IMG/VR virus record: IMGVR_UViG_3300017992_000452 | Coordinates: 1-64,000 of that record | Source of the DNA: a virus | Direction: 5' to 3' (one strand) | DNA: 64,000 bases | In this document: one piece after another, positions 7,607 to 14,365 of the stretch | Layout of the letters: each line of letters begins with the position of its first letter | How positions within the stretch are numbered: position 1 is the stretch's first letter | Program-made: the position numbers and the translations under genes | The notes under the pieces: model-generated | Databases searched by the model: none | Told to the model about the DNA's origin: nothing | What the model saw: only the letters and a program-made list of their open reading frames with translations

Positions 7607-7839
7607 TGTCTGAAAAAATAATTGATGAAGTAAATTATTTAATGACTTTGACTGGTGATGAATTAAACGAATTATTAATTAGTGAAAAATATAATAAAGC
7701 AAACTTGCGCGAGCTGGTGAGACGGACTTTGAAGGTTGCAAATGAGTATAAAAAAGCCTTTGAGTACGAGATAAGCGAAGAGAAAAAAGAAACTGATGAA
7801 TCTTTAAAGCTTTATGAGCGAACGGGGGAGCCGAAATAA
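7603..7839 (+). CDS. Small helical early protein, unknown
   Basis: A 78-aa Lys/Glu-rich helical protein (SEKIIDEVNYLMTLTGDELN). Start at ATG 7603 or the adjacent ATG 7606; GGAGGCGG precedes both. More AT-rich than its neighbours. Ends on TAATG with the next gene. No family recognised. Confidence 0.6.
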   Translation: MMSEKIIDEVNYLMTLTGDELNELLISEKYNKANLRELVRRTLKVANEYKKAFEYEISEEKKETDESLKLYERTGEPK

Positions 7840-8042
7840 TGTACCGGCTACTCTATCCGTTAAAGTGGGCGTTTGACGCGCTTGATTGGGCGTTCTATTA
7901 CATCGGAGTTGCTGCGGACTTCATTTCGGGAATGTTCGAGAGCGCAGCCGACTACTTCCGCATTCGAATTGAAATCGCAGAGCAGGCGAAAAGGGGCGTA
8001 CGAGTCATTTACGTTAAGAGAGTGAGGAGGGATCGCGGATGA
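7839..8042 (+). CDS. Small membrane-associated or amphipathic protein
   Basis: A 67-aa protein with an aromatic hydrophobic N-terminal half (WAFDALDWAFYYIGVAADFI) and a basic C terminus (VKRVRRDRG). Could be a peripheral membrane protein. Coupled on both sides by 1-4 nt overlaps. Confidence 0.55.
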   Translation: MYRLLYPLKWAFDALDWAFYYIGVAADFISGMFESAADYFRIRIEIAEQAKRGVRVIYVKRVRRDRG

Positions 8043-9379
8043 ACTACGGTGTTTTAATGCTATCGAAGGTGATCGAACAGAACGATCCGAACGCGCTACT
8101 GCGCTTTAATATTACGGCCGAGGATCTGCCGACGGAAGGCGAACGCAAGGCACTCCGATACATCACGGATTACTCAGAGAAGCACGGAGGCCAAGCGCCG
8201 ACGGCCGAGATGGTGGCGAACGAGGTGCCGGACTTCCAGCCGGATTTTAATATCGAGGCAAATTACGATTACCTTGCGGAGAAATTGCGGAAACAGGCAG
8301 CGTTGCGAGAGTTCGTTGATATTGCGGAAAAGGAGCTTCCGGAACGGTTTAGCGAAGCGCAAGATAATCCGGAAGAATTATTTTCATGGTTGACGGAAAA
8401 AGTCGAAAGTCTTAAAATAAGAACAAACGTTCGTAGTTCGGTTGGCACCAATATCAAAAAAGATATCGACAAATTCAAAGCCGAATACGAAAACCGCAAG
8501 GCTGGCGAGTCTTTCCGGATCTGGCGTAGCAAATTCGACTTCATAAACCGAGCCATGGGCGGCTATGTTTCGTCGAACGTGTACGTTATTTATGGGAAAT
8601 CCGGACGGGGAAAATCGGCCATTGCGTTGGAGGAAGCGATTAATTGCGCGATGCAGGGAGCGAACGTTCTAATCTGGTCGATGGAGATGGGATGGTACGA
8701 AGTTCTCGTTCGTCTCTACGTTTCCATTTCGGCAAGCATTGGCGTGACAAAAGCGAATCTAGACGGCGTCGATATTGAGGCGGGATTTAACTCGCGAGAT
8801 GTTCGCCAGGGCAAGCTGTCCGACGAATTCGAAGCCGGCTTTATGGAGTTCCTCGATAAGATGAACGAAATTATCCCGGGGAACATCATTGTCCGCGCGG
8901 TAGACGATGAGGACTTTGATTCCCGGAAACTCCGCGACCTAAAGGCGGATATCCTCGAAACGAAAGCCGACGTCGTGCTAATCGACCCTTTTTACTATTT
9001 AGATTACGAAAAGAACACGTCAAAGACTGCGGGTGGAGACGCGGCCGAAACATCGAAGAAACTCCGCCGTCTGGCCGGCCAAACAAAAACGACTGTCTTT
9101 GCGCTAACCCAGGCGGAGGAGGGCGAAGGGAAAGACGCTGACTCCGAATTAAAGTTGCCGCAGCGTAAGGACGTCAAGAAAACGAAAGCCCTACTCGAAG
9201 ATGCTGCGCTATTGATTGCGGTGGATACGAACGCAGAGGAAGGGCGCGGGCTGATCGGTCTAAATAAAGGCCGGGATGGAGGCGAAGGGCAGCGCGCTGA
9301 GATCGTTTACTTGCCGCAGTTCGGCGTCATTAAGCAGCTAGGAGGAGCCGAAGGATCAGCGGATCAGTTCGATTTCTAA
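8039..9379 (+). CDS. DnaB-like replicative DNA helicase
   Basis: A 446-aa protein with an N-terminal helical domain (about 1-110), a linker, then a RecA-like core. Walker A is YGKSGRGKSA (about residue 184); MEMGWYEVLVRL corresponds to the segment that follows it in DnaB; Walker B is ADVVLIDPFYYL (about 310); ALTQAEEGEG matches the Gln-containing H3-like motif. It would unwind the fork with the loader (5990) and primase (9526). Confidence 0.88.
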   Translation: MNYGVLMLSKVIEQNDPNALLRFNITAEDLPTEGERKALRYITDYSEKHGGQAPTAEMVANEVPDFQPDFNIEANYDYLAEKLRKQAALREFVDIAEKELPERFSEAQDNPEELFSWLTEKVESLKIRTNVRSSVGTNIKKDIDKFKAEYENRKAGESFRIWRSKFDFINRAMGGYVSSNVYVIYGKSGRGKSAIALEEAINCAMQGANVLIWSMEMGWYEVLVRLYVSISASIGVTKANLDGVDIEAGFNSRDVRQGKLSDEFEAGFMEFLDKMNEIIPGNIIVRAVDDEDFDSRKLRDLKADILETKADVVLIDPFYYLDYEKNTSKTAGGDAAETSKKLRRLAGQTKTTVFALTQAEEGEGKDADSELKLPQRKDVKKTKALLEDAALLIAVDTNAEEGRGLIGLNKGRDGGEGQRAEIVYLPQFGVIKQLGGAEGSADQFDF

Positions 9380-9380
9380 G

Positions 9381-9464
9381 ACGATGGAATTTATCGGATA
9401 ACATTGTCAACATTTACCGCAGAAAATTCTGAATACTTTCGACAAAATACGATGGAATTTTTCG
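9381..9464. repeat. Repeat-bearing spacer between helicase and primase
   Basis: The 146-nt gap holds two near-identical direct repeats, ACGATGGAATTTATCG (9381-9396) and ACGATGGAATTTTTCG (9449-9464), differing at one base and 68 bp apart. The DNA between is AT-rich. The spacer could be an origin or an operator/promoter region for the primase gene; no strong sigma-A promoter was found. Confidence 0.45.
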
Positions 9465-9525
9465 AAATCAGGGCGTAATATATAGAACAATCCGGTCTAA
9501 TTAGGACGAAAGGAGTGATACGAAA

Positions 9526-10545
9526 GTGCCGATTTTAACGTTAAATGGCCGCCAGGTCGACGTCGATATACGATATGAACTCGAACAATTCGAATGGACG
9601 CGGCCGACCTGGACGGACGAGCGCCTTCTGGCCGCCAGTCCTTTCCGTTATGACAGGACGCCGAGCTTTTACGTTTACCTTGACGATACGGCGTCCGCAA
9701 AGGCCGGCTATTGGGGCGATAGTGGTTATTATGACGCAGAGTATGCACGGGGTGGCTTCGTTAAGCTGCTGGCGTTTTTGCGCGAAGAAACCGAAGAAGA
9801 AACGATCGAATACCTGATCGATGCGTACGCGCCGGAGTCCGAGGACGGAAAACTCACGCTCAGGCTGCCGAAGCTGAAGATCGCAAAGAATCGAGAACCG
9901 TTGAGCGAATCGATTCTCGACGGCGTTGATCCGGGGCCTAACGATTATCTGAACGGTCGCGGAATTATGCCGGCTGTCCAACGTCTAATGGGCGTTGGAA
10001 TGGCTGGCGGTGCGGTTGCGCTTCCCTGGCGTCTTCCGAACGGTCGGCTCGCCAACGTAAAGTATCGGTCAACCCGGGGCAAGGCGTTCTGGTACGTCAA
10101 AGGCGGCTGGCCGATACGGGACCTTGTTTACGGAATGAATGTCGTGTATGACCGGCGGCTGACACGTGTTGTCTTATGCGAGGCGGAGATCGATGCGCAG
10201 TCGTGGATGACGGCGGGAGTTCCGGCGATCGGGACCGGTGGATCTTCGTTTAACCAACGGAAGGCCGATATTATCGTCCAGTCTCCGATCGAACACGTAA
10301 CCATCGTGACGGATAACGATAAGGCCGGCGAGAAGTTGCGGGCGGAGGTCGAGCGTTATCTGTACGGGAAAGTCGGACTGGCACACGGATATATTACGGA
10401 AGGAAAGGATGCGAATGAATTCTTGCTTGCGAAGGGGAGAGCGGAGTTGAAGACGGTGTATGAGCGTGCGGAGGACGTGAAGAAGTGGCGGGTGAATTTA
10501 CAGTACGGGAATACCCGTACTAAAGGTCGGCGGAGGTTATATTAA
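9526..10545 (+). CDS. DnaG-like primase with degenerate zinc domain
   Basis: A 339-aa protein. The N-terminal segment SPFRYDRTPSFYVYLD aligns by eye with the DnaG zinc domain (CPFHxEKTPSF), but the Cys and His ligands are replaced by Ser and Arg. The Toprim core shows VVLCEAEIDAQSW (catalytic Glu) and VTIVTDNDKAG (DxD-type). GTG start with AAAGGAGTGA upstream. It makes primers for the phage replisome together with the helicase gene. Confidence 0.85.
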   Translation: MPILTLNGRQVDVDIRYELEQFEWTRPTWTDERLLAASPFRYDRTPSFYVYLDDTASAKAGYWGDSGYYDAEYARGGFVKLLAFLREETEEETIEYLIDAYAPESEDGKLTLRLPKLKIAKNREPLSESILDGVDPGPNDYLNGRGIMPAVQRLMGVGMAGGAVALPWRLPNGRLANVKYRSTRGKAFWYVKGGWPIRDLVYGMNVVYDRRLTRVVLCEAEIDAQSWMTAGVPAIGTGGSSFNQRKADIIVQSPIEHVTIVTDNDKAGEKLRAEVERYLYGKVGLAHGYITEGKDANEFLLAKGRAELKTVYERAEDVKKWRVNLQYGNTRTKGRRRLY

Positions 10546-10781
10546 CCCTCCGTATTATTGCCGGATACCTCGGACCATTCGTAAAGATCTTCAGGAACAC
10601 AACCAAGTACATGAGCGATATTATAAGCGCGCTCGATGCTCGGTATGTTGCGAAGGCTTACGTAGTCCGTAATGTGCTGTTTTGTTAAACCGACTTTAGC
10701 TGCGAGTTGAGTCTGATCAATACCGCGTTTATAGCAAAGTTCGGGTATCCGGCATTTGCCGACCTTAAACGTAACAAACAC
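10542..10781 (-). CDS. XRE-family transcriptional regulator
   Basis: A 79-aa Cro/CI-type helix-turn-helix protein (DQTQLAAKVGLTKQHITDYVSLRNIPSIERAYNIAHVLG). The only usual start is GTG 10781, which overlaps its own SD (GGGAGGTG), so the true start may differ. It converges with the primase gene, the stops overlapping by 4 nt, and follows another XRE gene on the same strand. Confidence 0.8.
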   Translation of the reverse strand: MFVTFKVGKCRIPELCYKRGIDQTQLAAKVGLTKQHITDYVSLRNIPSIERAYNIAHVLGCVPEDLYEWSEVSGNNTEG

Positions 10782-10839
10782 CTCCCATCATTAAAGGTGT
10801 CCGTAATATTTTATTATAACCGTGCATTTATTTCCATGA

Positions 10840-11049
10840 CTAGTCTTTAGTTATTTTTATAACCTTTTCTACAGGAACATCGAGGAGAGTGCAGATTTTC
10901 TCTAATGTCCCGAGTCTCATTTTAGAATCACTTACCTTGTGATTCTTCAATATTTTAGCTTGGGTTGAAGAACTCATAACTTGTCTTAAATCACTCATCT
11001 TCATTCCTTTTTCTGAAAGTGTTTGTAGAAGCGGGGAAAAATCGACCAT
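10840..11049 (-). CDS. XRE-family regulator, candidate lysogeny repressor
   Basis: A 69-aa helix-turn-helix protein (KMSDLRQVMSSSTQAKILKN as the HTH, then LGTLEKICTLLDVPVEKVIK). AGGAGGATTATA lies before ATG. It is transcribed divergently from aimR from a promoter with a perfect TATAAT at 11105-11110. The palindrome TGTTTAC-N4-GTAAACA sits in its leader and over the -35 of the aimR promoter, so this protein or AimR is the likely binder. Confidence 0.8.
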   Translation of the reverse strand: MVDFSPLLQTLSEKGMKMSDLRQVMSSSTQAKILKNHKVSDSKMRLGTLEKICTLLDVPVEKVIKITKD

Positions 11050-11070
11050 TATAATCCTCCTGAAAATTCA

Positions 11071-11088
11071 TGTTTACATACGTAAACA
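11071..11088. promoter_or_regulatory. Operator 1: 18-bp palindrome upstream of aimR
   Basis: TGTTTACATACGTAAACA has perfect 7-bp arms and a 4-bp spacer. It covers the -35 (TTTACA, 11073-11078) of the rightward promoter and lies just downstream of the leftward start. A 16/18 match to its reverse complement recurs at 12491-12508. Confidence 0.75.
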
Positions 11089-11133
11089 ATTCATTTATAA
11101 TCTAATTATACTTAACAGAGACAGAAAAGTCAT
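11073..11133. promoter_or_regulatory. Overlapping divergent sigma-A promoters
   Basis: Rightward (aimR): TTTACA 11073-11078, 17-bp spacer, TATAAT 11096-11101. Leftward (XRE gene): -35 ATGACT complementing 11128-11133, 17-bp spacer, TATAAT complementing 11105-11110. The two -10 boxes are 3 bp apart, so the promoters should compete, and operator 1 can influence both. Confidence 0.75.
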
Positions 11134-11159
11134 TCATTTAATTAATCGGGGTGGTTCAA

Positions 11160-12398
11160 TTGGATAAAGTCAGACATTTTCTTTTTGATAAAATTTCTGA
11201 TAGAGATGATTTAAACGACACTGTCATTGCTTCCCATTTAAAACTTTCCACAAAACAAGTAGGCAACTTGCGATCCGGCAAAAGAAAATTAACCCTTAGA
11301 AGTATCCTCGTTCTTTCTCAATTAGTTGTTCCTGGAAATTATCGCGATTTTATGAGAGACGTATGTCCAGAATTAGTTGATAGTTCTGATTGTATCAGAA
11401 AAACGTTCGAATATGCTGCGATTACCAGAGATAAAAAATTACTTGACCAACACCTTGAAAATCATCAGCACGAGAAAAGGAATATAATCGAGAAATACGT
11501 TAAAGTTTACACTTTCATTAGTAACTATCTGCACGGAAAAATTCCATTCCACCTAATTGAAGATGAACTATCCAAACTAACAAATCTAAATGACCCGATA
11601 CTAAAAATACTAGTTGATATTTATTCCTGCATTGCATTGCTACAAAAAAGGCAATTTTCTTATGTTATAGATAAGGCGACAGAGTTAGAGCTCCAAATCA
11701 AGAAATTGAACGACAAGTCACATCTTTTTCTTAAGGAGTGTTATTCTTATCGGATATCTGAAGTGTTAGCGTATGCGCATCTTTTTCTGAATAATCTAAA
11801 ACAAGCAAGACACTACGCTAATATTATGTATAACGCTAATATAAACGAGAGGATTAATTCTGATGCTCTCTATATAATAGGCATGACGCACCTAGCCTCT
11901 GACGAAGAGGCGTGTCTAAATTATTTAAAGCGAAGTATTGAAGTTGCGAAAAGAACCAAGGAAGACCGATTGGTGGGATATGCGACGTATAACTACAACT
12001 TCGCAAGAATTCTTTTGGATAGAGACGTCGAAAATGACGCGCCAGAAGTCTTAAGGGTTATGCAAGAGTATAAGGAAGGTCGTATTTCTTTTGAAAAAGC
12101 AGATAAAGAAGTTCGTGATACAAACGATCCTGATCTGGTAGGATATTTTGAAGCGATTTCTGGAGGAAAAGAAAATCTTTATAAAAAGTTTTGTGATTTC
12201 GTGTCCAACTCTAACCTTTTCTACGCAACTATTATTGTAAGGGAGTTAGCGAAGTCAGGAGAGCAGACTGATTTCGTTGATTCTCTAACAAAGAATCTTA
12301 AATTCACAAGAGAAGAAAAAGGAGAGGTTGTTTTTGAAGAAGACTTTATTAGCTGTTTTAACGTTGGCATGCGTATTGGTATTGGGAGTTGCGGTTAG
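11160..12398 (+). CDS. aimR: AimR-like arbitrium pheromone receptor
   Basis: A 412-aa protein with an N-terminal HTH (TVIASHLKLSTKQVGNLRSGKR) followed by a TPR-like helical array (LTNLNDPILKILVDIYSCIA; SEVLAYAHLFLNNLKQARHY; ALYIIGMTHLASDEEACLNY). Domain order, size and segment style match AimR of phi3T/SPbeta (about 380 aa), and a small exported-peptide gene overlaps its 3' end as expected for aimP. In known systems AimR binds DNA to promote lysis until the AimP hexapeptide binds it. TTG 11160 is preferred (GGGGTGG upstream); GTG 11151 is the alternative. AT-rich. Confidence 0.85.
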   Translation: MDKVRHFLFDKISDRDDLNDTVIASHLKLSTKQVGNLRSGKRKLTLRSILVLSQLVVPGNYRDFMRDVCPELVDSSDCIRKTFEYAAITRDKKLLDQHLENHQHEKRNIIEKYVKVYTFISNYLHGKIPFHLIEDELSKLTNLNDPILKILVDIYSCIALLQKRQFSYVIDKATELELQIKKLNDKSHLFLKECYSYRISEVLAYAHLFLNNLKQARHYANIMYNANINERINSDALYIIGMTHLASDEEACLNYLKRSIEVAKRTKEDRLVGYATYNYNFARILLDRDVENDAPEVLRVMQEYKEGRISFEKADKEVRDTNDPDLVGYFEAISGGKENLYKKFCDFVSNSNLFYATIIVRELAKSGEQTDFVDSLTKNLKFTREEKGEVVFEEDFISCFNVGMRIGIGSCG

Positions 12399-12453
12399 TT
12401 CTGTGAGTTCCGAACAATCAAAGGAAGTTGCAATTAACGCGATCGGAGGATGA
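12334..12453 (+). CDS. aimP: AimP-like arbitrium pheromone precursor
   Basis: A 39-aa ORF with SD GGAGAGG 6 nt before TTG. It has a Lys-Lys start, a hydrophobic signal segment (TLLAVLTLACVLVLGVAV), Ser residues suited to signal peptidase and a short charged tail ending EVAINAIGG. Known AimP peptides are the last six residues, which predicts INAIGG here (or AINAIGG). This differs from the common xxxRGA signals. The gene overlaps aimR by 65 nt in another frame, an unusually long overlap. Confidence 0.78.
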   Translation: MKKTLLAVLTLACVLVLGVAVSSVSSEQSKEVAINAIGG

Positions 12454-12456
12454 TTT

Positions 12457-12579
12457 ATGAAGGCTCGCCAAATGTGGCGAGCTTTTTACATGTTTACGTA
12501 TATGAACAAAAATGCTGTTTTACAACCTTGTTCCTTTTTTGAAAATTCAGAGGAAAAACATGCTAATATACGACTATAG
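12457..12579 (+). CDS. Possible small ORF at the aimX position
   Basis: A 40-codon ORF starting 3 nt after aimP, with GGAGG 7 nt before ATG. It reads through the terminator hairpin and operator 2, encoding a basic N terminus (KARQMWRAFYMFTYMNKN) and a polar tail. In SPbeta-group phages aimX lies here and is the AimR-controlled output. The SD also encodes the final AimP glycines, and the ORF could be chance; a regulatory RNA is equally possible. Confidence 0.35.
   Translation: MKARQMWRAFYMFTYMNKNAVLQPCSFFENSEEKHANIRL
12463..12487 (+). terminator. Terminator after aimP
   Basis: A perfect 7-bp stem (GCTCGCC/GGCGAGC) with a 6-nt loop and TTTTT, 10 nt after the aimP stop. Read-through would be needed for co-transcription with the sigma-like gene. 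Confidence 0.85.
12491..12508. promoter_or_regulatory. Operator 2: second copy of the aimR-region palindrome
   Basis: TGTTTACGTATATGAACA matches the reverse complement of operator 1 at 16 of 18 positions. It lies 3 nt after the aimP terminator and about 30 bp upstream of a possible promoter for the sigma-like gene. The two copies bracket aimR-aimP exactly. Confidence 0.7.
12539..12569 (+). promoter_or_regulatory. Possible extended -10 promoter for the sigma-like gene
   Basis: TTGAAA at 12539-12544 and TGCTAATAT (TAATAT 12564-12569) with a 19-bp spacer; the TG motif may compensate for the long spacing. Its position downstream of operator 2 would allow control by the factor that binds there. 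Confidence 0.45.
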
Positions 12580-12614
12580 AAAGAAAAAAAATAAAAAAAA
12601 ATTAAAAAGTAAGT

Positions 12615-12650
12615 GTCCGATCCAAGAAGTTTATGCGCAACTTATATTGA
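12615..12650 (+). promoter_or_regulatory. 36-bp element upstream of sigma-like gene
   Basis: A copy of the element found at 1180: GTCCGATCC, AAGAAGTTTATGCGCAAC, then TTATATTGA. It ends 4 bp before the SD (GGGGAG), so a start point just after its TATATT would give a very short leader. Possibly an autoregulated promoter of the sigma-like factor. Confidence 0.5.
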
Positions 12651-12665
12651 GAGGGGAGATAAGAG

Positions 12666-13301
12666 TTGAAAGAAAATAAAAACTTAATAATGCTGGTGGT
12701 TGAATACCAAGAGACTAGAAACCCGCTGATATTCAATGAAATTTTTCAGCATTACCAATCTATCGTCGAGAAGATCGCTGCTGATTTTTCGAAGGCACGC
12801 TCAATCATCAGAGACGACATCATTAGTGCTCTAAACGAAAGGCTCTGGCAATGTATCGAAACTTTTAACGTGACCACCGCAAACAATTTAGACTCTGTAA
12901 TCACATTTCATCTAAAGAGGAAAGCAGTTGACGTGATTAGAGGAAAACAAGGTACTTACGTAGAAAAGCGGGTACCGGTCGATACTACTGCGGAGGAGAA
13001 TGCGGCAACATTCGAAACCTCTGAGCATTTCGACCTTGAAGAGTACGTGATTTCCCGTACTTGCGGAGAAATAAAAACGGACCAAGATAAGCGGCAACTT
13101 ATCGAGGCCCTAACAAAAAATTCCGACTCACTAACGACGGCAATCGTTAATGAGCATCTTGCAAGCGAACGACCTACTTACGCATCGATTGGAAAGAGAG
13201 TAGGCGTCCATTACAAAAAAGTCGAACGTGTAATCAAAGGCTTAGCGAAAAATTACGACGCATCGAAACACGGCGAACTTAACGCTTTTCTATCTGTATA
13301 A
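12666..13301 (+). CDS. Sigma-70-like phage transcription factor
   Basis: A 211-aa protein. Residues about 20-95 resemble sigma region 2 (FNEIFQHYQSIVEKIAADF; DDIISALNERLWQCIETFN; LKRKAVDVIRG). The C-terminal part (YASIGKRVGVHYKKVERVIKG) is a region-4-type HTH. It would redirect host RNA polymerase to phage promoters. It sits directly downstream of the arbitrium cassette and operator 2, and carries a 36-bp element before it, so it is a plausible output of the lysis-lysogeny decision (inference). TTG start with GAGGGGAG upstream. Confidence 0.75.
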   Translation: MKENKNLIMLVVEYQETRNPLIFNEIFQHYQSIVEKIAADFSKARSIIRDDIISALNERLWQCIETFNVTTANNLDSVITFHLKRKAVDVIRGKQGTYVEKRVPVDTTAEENAATFETSEHFDLEEYVISRTCGEIKTDQDKRQLIEALTKNSDSLTTAIVNEHLASERPTYASIGKRVGVHYKKVERVIKGLAKNYDASKHGELNAFLSV

Positions 13302-13317
13302 CACGTTTTAAACGTAA

Positions 13318-13407
13318 CTAGCCCGGAAGGCATTGTTACATCCTCATCATATCTAATCTGTTGGCAAAAGACAAGCGAACAGTATACGAACACACCTTCC
13401 GGTCTAG
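13318..13407 (+). other. Long-range inverted repeat in leader region
   Basis: CTAGCCCGGAAGG (13318-13330) pairs with CCTTCCGGTCTAG (13395-13407) at 12 of 13 positions, enclosing about 64 nt. It lies between the sigma-like gene and the next operon, in a 142-nt gap with no gene. Without a T run it may be a structured leader or an extended operator. Confidence 0.4.
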
Positions 13408-13443
13408 TGCGTTTTACCTAAATAATATGGAGGCGAACGTACT

Positions 13444-13596
13444 ATGAATATCCCCAAAAATTCCGATTCCAATACGTATCCTGCGCTAGATCCGCGCAAA
13501 TTAACCGAAATTTTATATCAAGGCGCATGGCCTGTCGACGAAGATCCGGCGGACTACTACCGACCACAATCGATAAAGGCGGTGCGCGTCGGATGA
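13444..13596 (+). CDS. Small early protein (50 aa), unknown
   Basis: A 50-codon ORF with GGAGG 10 nt before ATG. Pro- and Asp-rich (YPALDPRKLTEILYQGAWPV; DEDPADYYRPQ). Its TGA overlaps the ATG of the next gene by 4 nt. No family recognised. Confidence 0.6.
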   Translation: MNIPKNSDSNTYPALDPRKLTEILYQGAWPVDEDPADYYRPQSIKAVRVG

Positions 13597-14117
13597 AAGC
13601 AACGTTATCCCACCACGCGAAGATTAATATTAAGAAACGCTTTAATATCGGCAAACAAACGCCGGAAGCATGGGCGTCACAGATGTTATCTAAAGCGATT
13701 TACTGCGGCATCGGTCCGGACGACAACGGAGAAGATGCGCGTATATATTCTTATCGTAGAGCAACGTTCATGCTTGCGGTAGATGCAGACGTTGTTAAAA
13801 CCGTAATCCCACCGAATAAAAGCAGTATCAATCGTTTTCGCCGCAAAGTAACGAAATTCATAACGGAAGAATTTGCAAAGATGTCAGAACAAATTACGCA
13901 AGAGGTGGTCCGAATCGATAAATTCCGCGAGGAACTCGAAGAAGAAATCGCACACTTAGAAGACCGCCTTTCTCGTGCCCGGTCATTATCGACTAAATTG
14001 GCGCTACAAGCACGAATTAATGCGGTGCGTATGCGCATCGATGAGCTACCGGAAGAGTCCCACGAATTAAGACGCGAACTGACGCGTACAGCGAGAGGAG
14101 TCGCCGCCTATGTCTAA
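13593..14117 (+). CDS. Basic coiled-coil phage protein, unknown
   Basis: A 174-aa protein, basic at the N terminus (SHHAKINIKKRFNIGK) with a long charged coiled coil (about 95-160, EELEEEIAHLEDRLSRARSL). Coupled to the preceding ORF through ATGA, which fixes the start at 13593. Possibly DNA-associated because it leads the recombination/replication operon. Confidence 0.6.
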   Translation: MKATLSHHAKINIKKRFNIGKQTPEAWASQMLSKAIYCGIGPDDNGEDARIYSYRRATFMLAVDADVVKTVIPPNKSSINRFRRKVTKFITEEFAKMSEQITQEVVRIDKFREELEEEIAHLEDRLSRARSLSTKLALQARINAVRMRIDELPEESHELRRELTRTARGVAAYV

Positions 14118-14205
14118 CGCATGGATATTCGAAATATTTGCGGTGATTGCTTTGCTTTGTGTATGCGGACTTATTTACGAAGTTAATCGCGAAGAAGGCG
14201 AATGA
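14110..14205 (+). CDS. Single-span membrane microprotein
   Basis: A 31-aa ORF overlapping the previous gene by 8 nt, with one hydrophobic helix (IFEIFAVIALLCVCGLIYEV) and an acidic tail (NREEGE). Layout typical of phage microproteins; role unknown. Confidence 0.45.
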   Translation: MSNAWIFEIFAVIALLCVCGLIYEVNREEGE

Positions 14206-14261
14206 GGGCGGCGGACATTGCGGCCCGGCGCTCGGAGAATGTCGGGGTGGCCGTTAAGTAA
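14202..14261 (+). CDS. Possible 19-aa microprotein
   Basis: A short ORF (RAADIAARRSENVGVAVK) overlapping the stop of the membrane microprotein, with AAGGCGA before ATG. The Ala/Arg helix looks protein-like but the length gives little support. The remaining stretch to 14365 is GC-rich with no evident gene. Confidence 0.3.
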   Translation: MRAADIAARRSENVGVAVK

Positions 14262-14365
14262 CAGAGTCGCGTCGCTACTGCTTTGCGCTGGCGGCGTTTC
14301 GGACGCAGGTACCGGCATTTTGCGAGGGCGAAAAGCCTCAAAATTAAAACGTAGGGGGAAATCGA

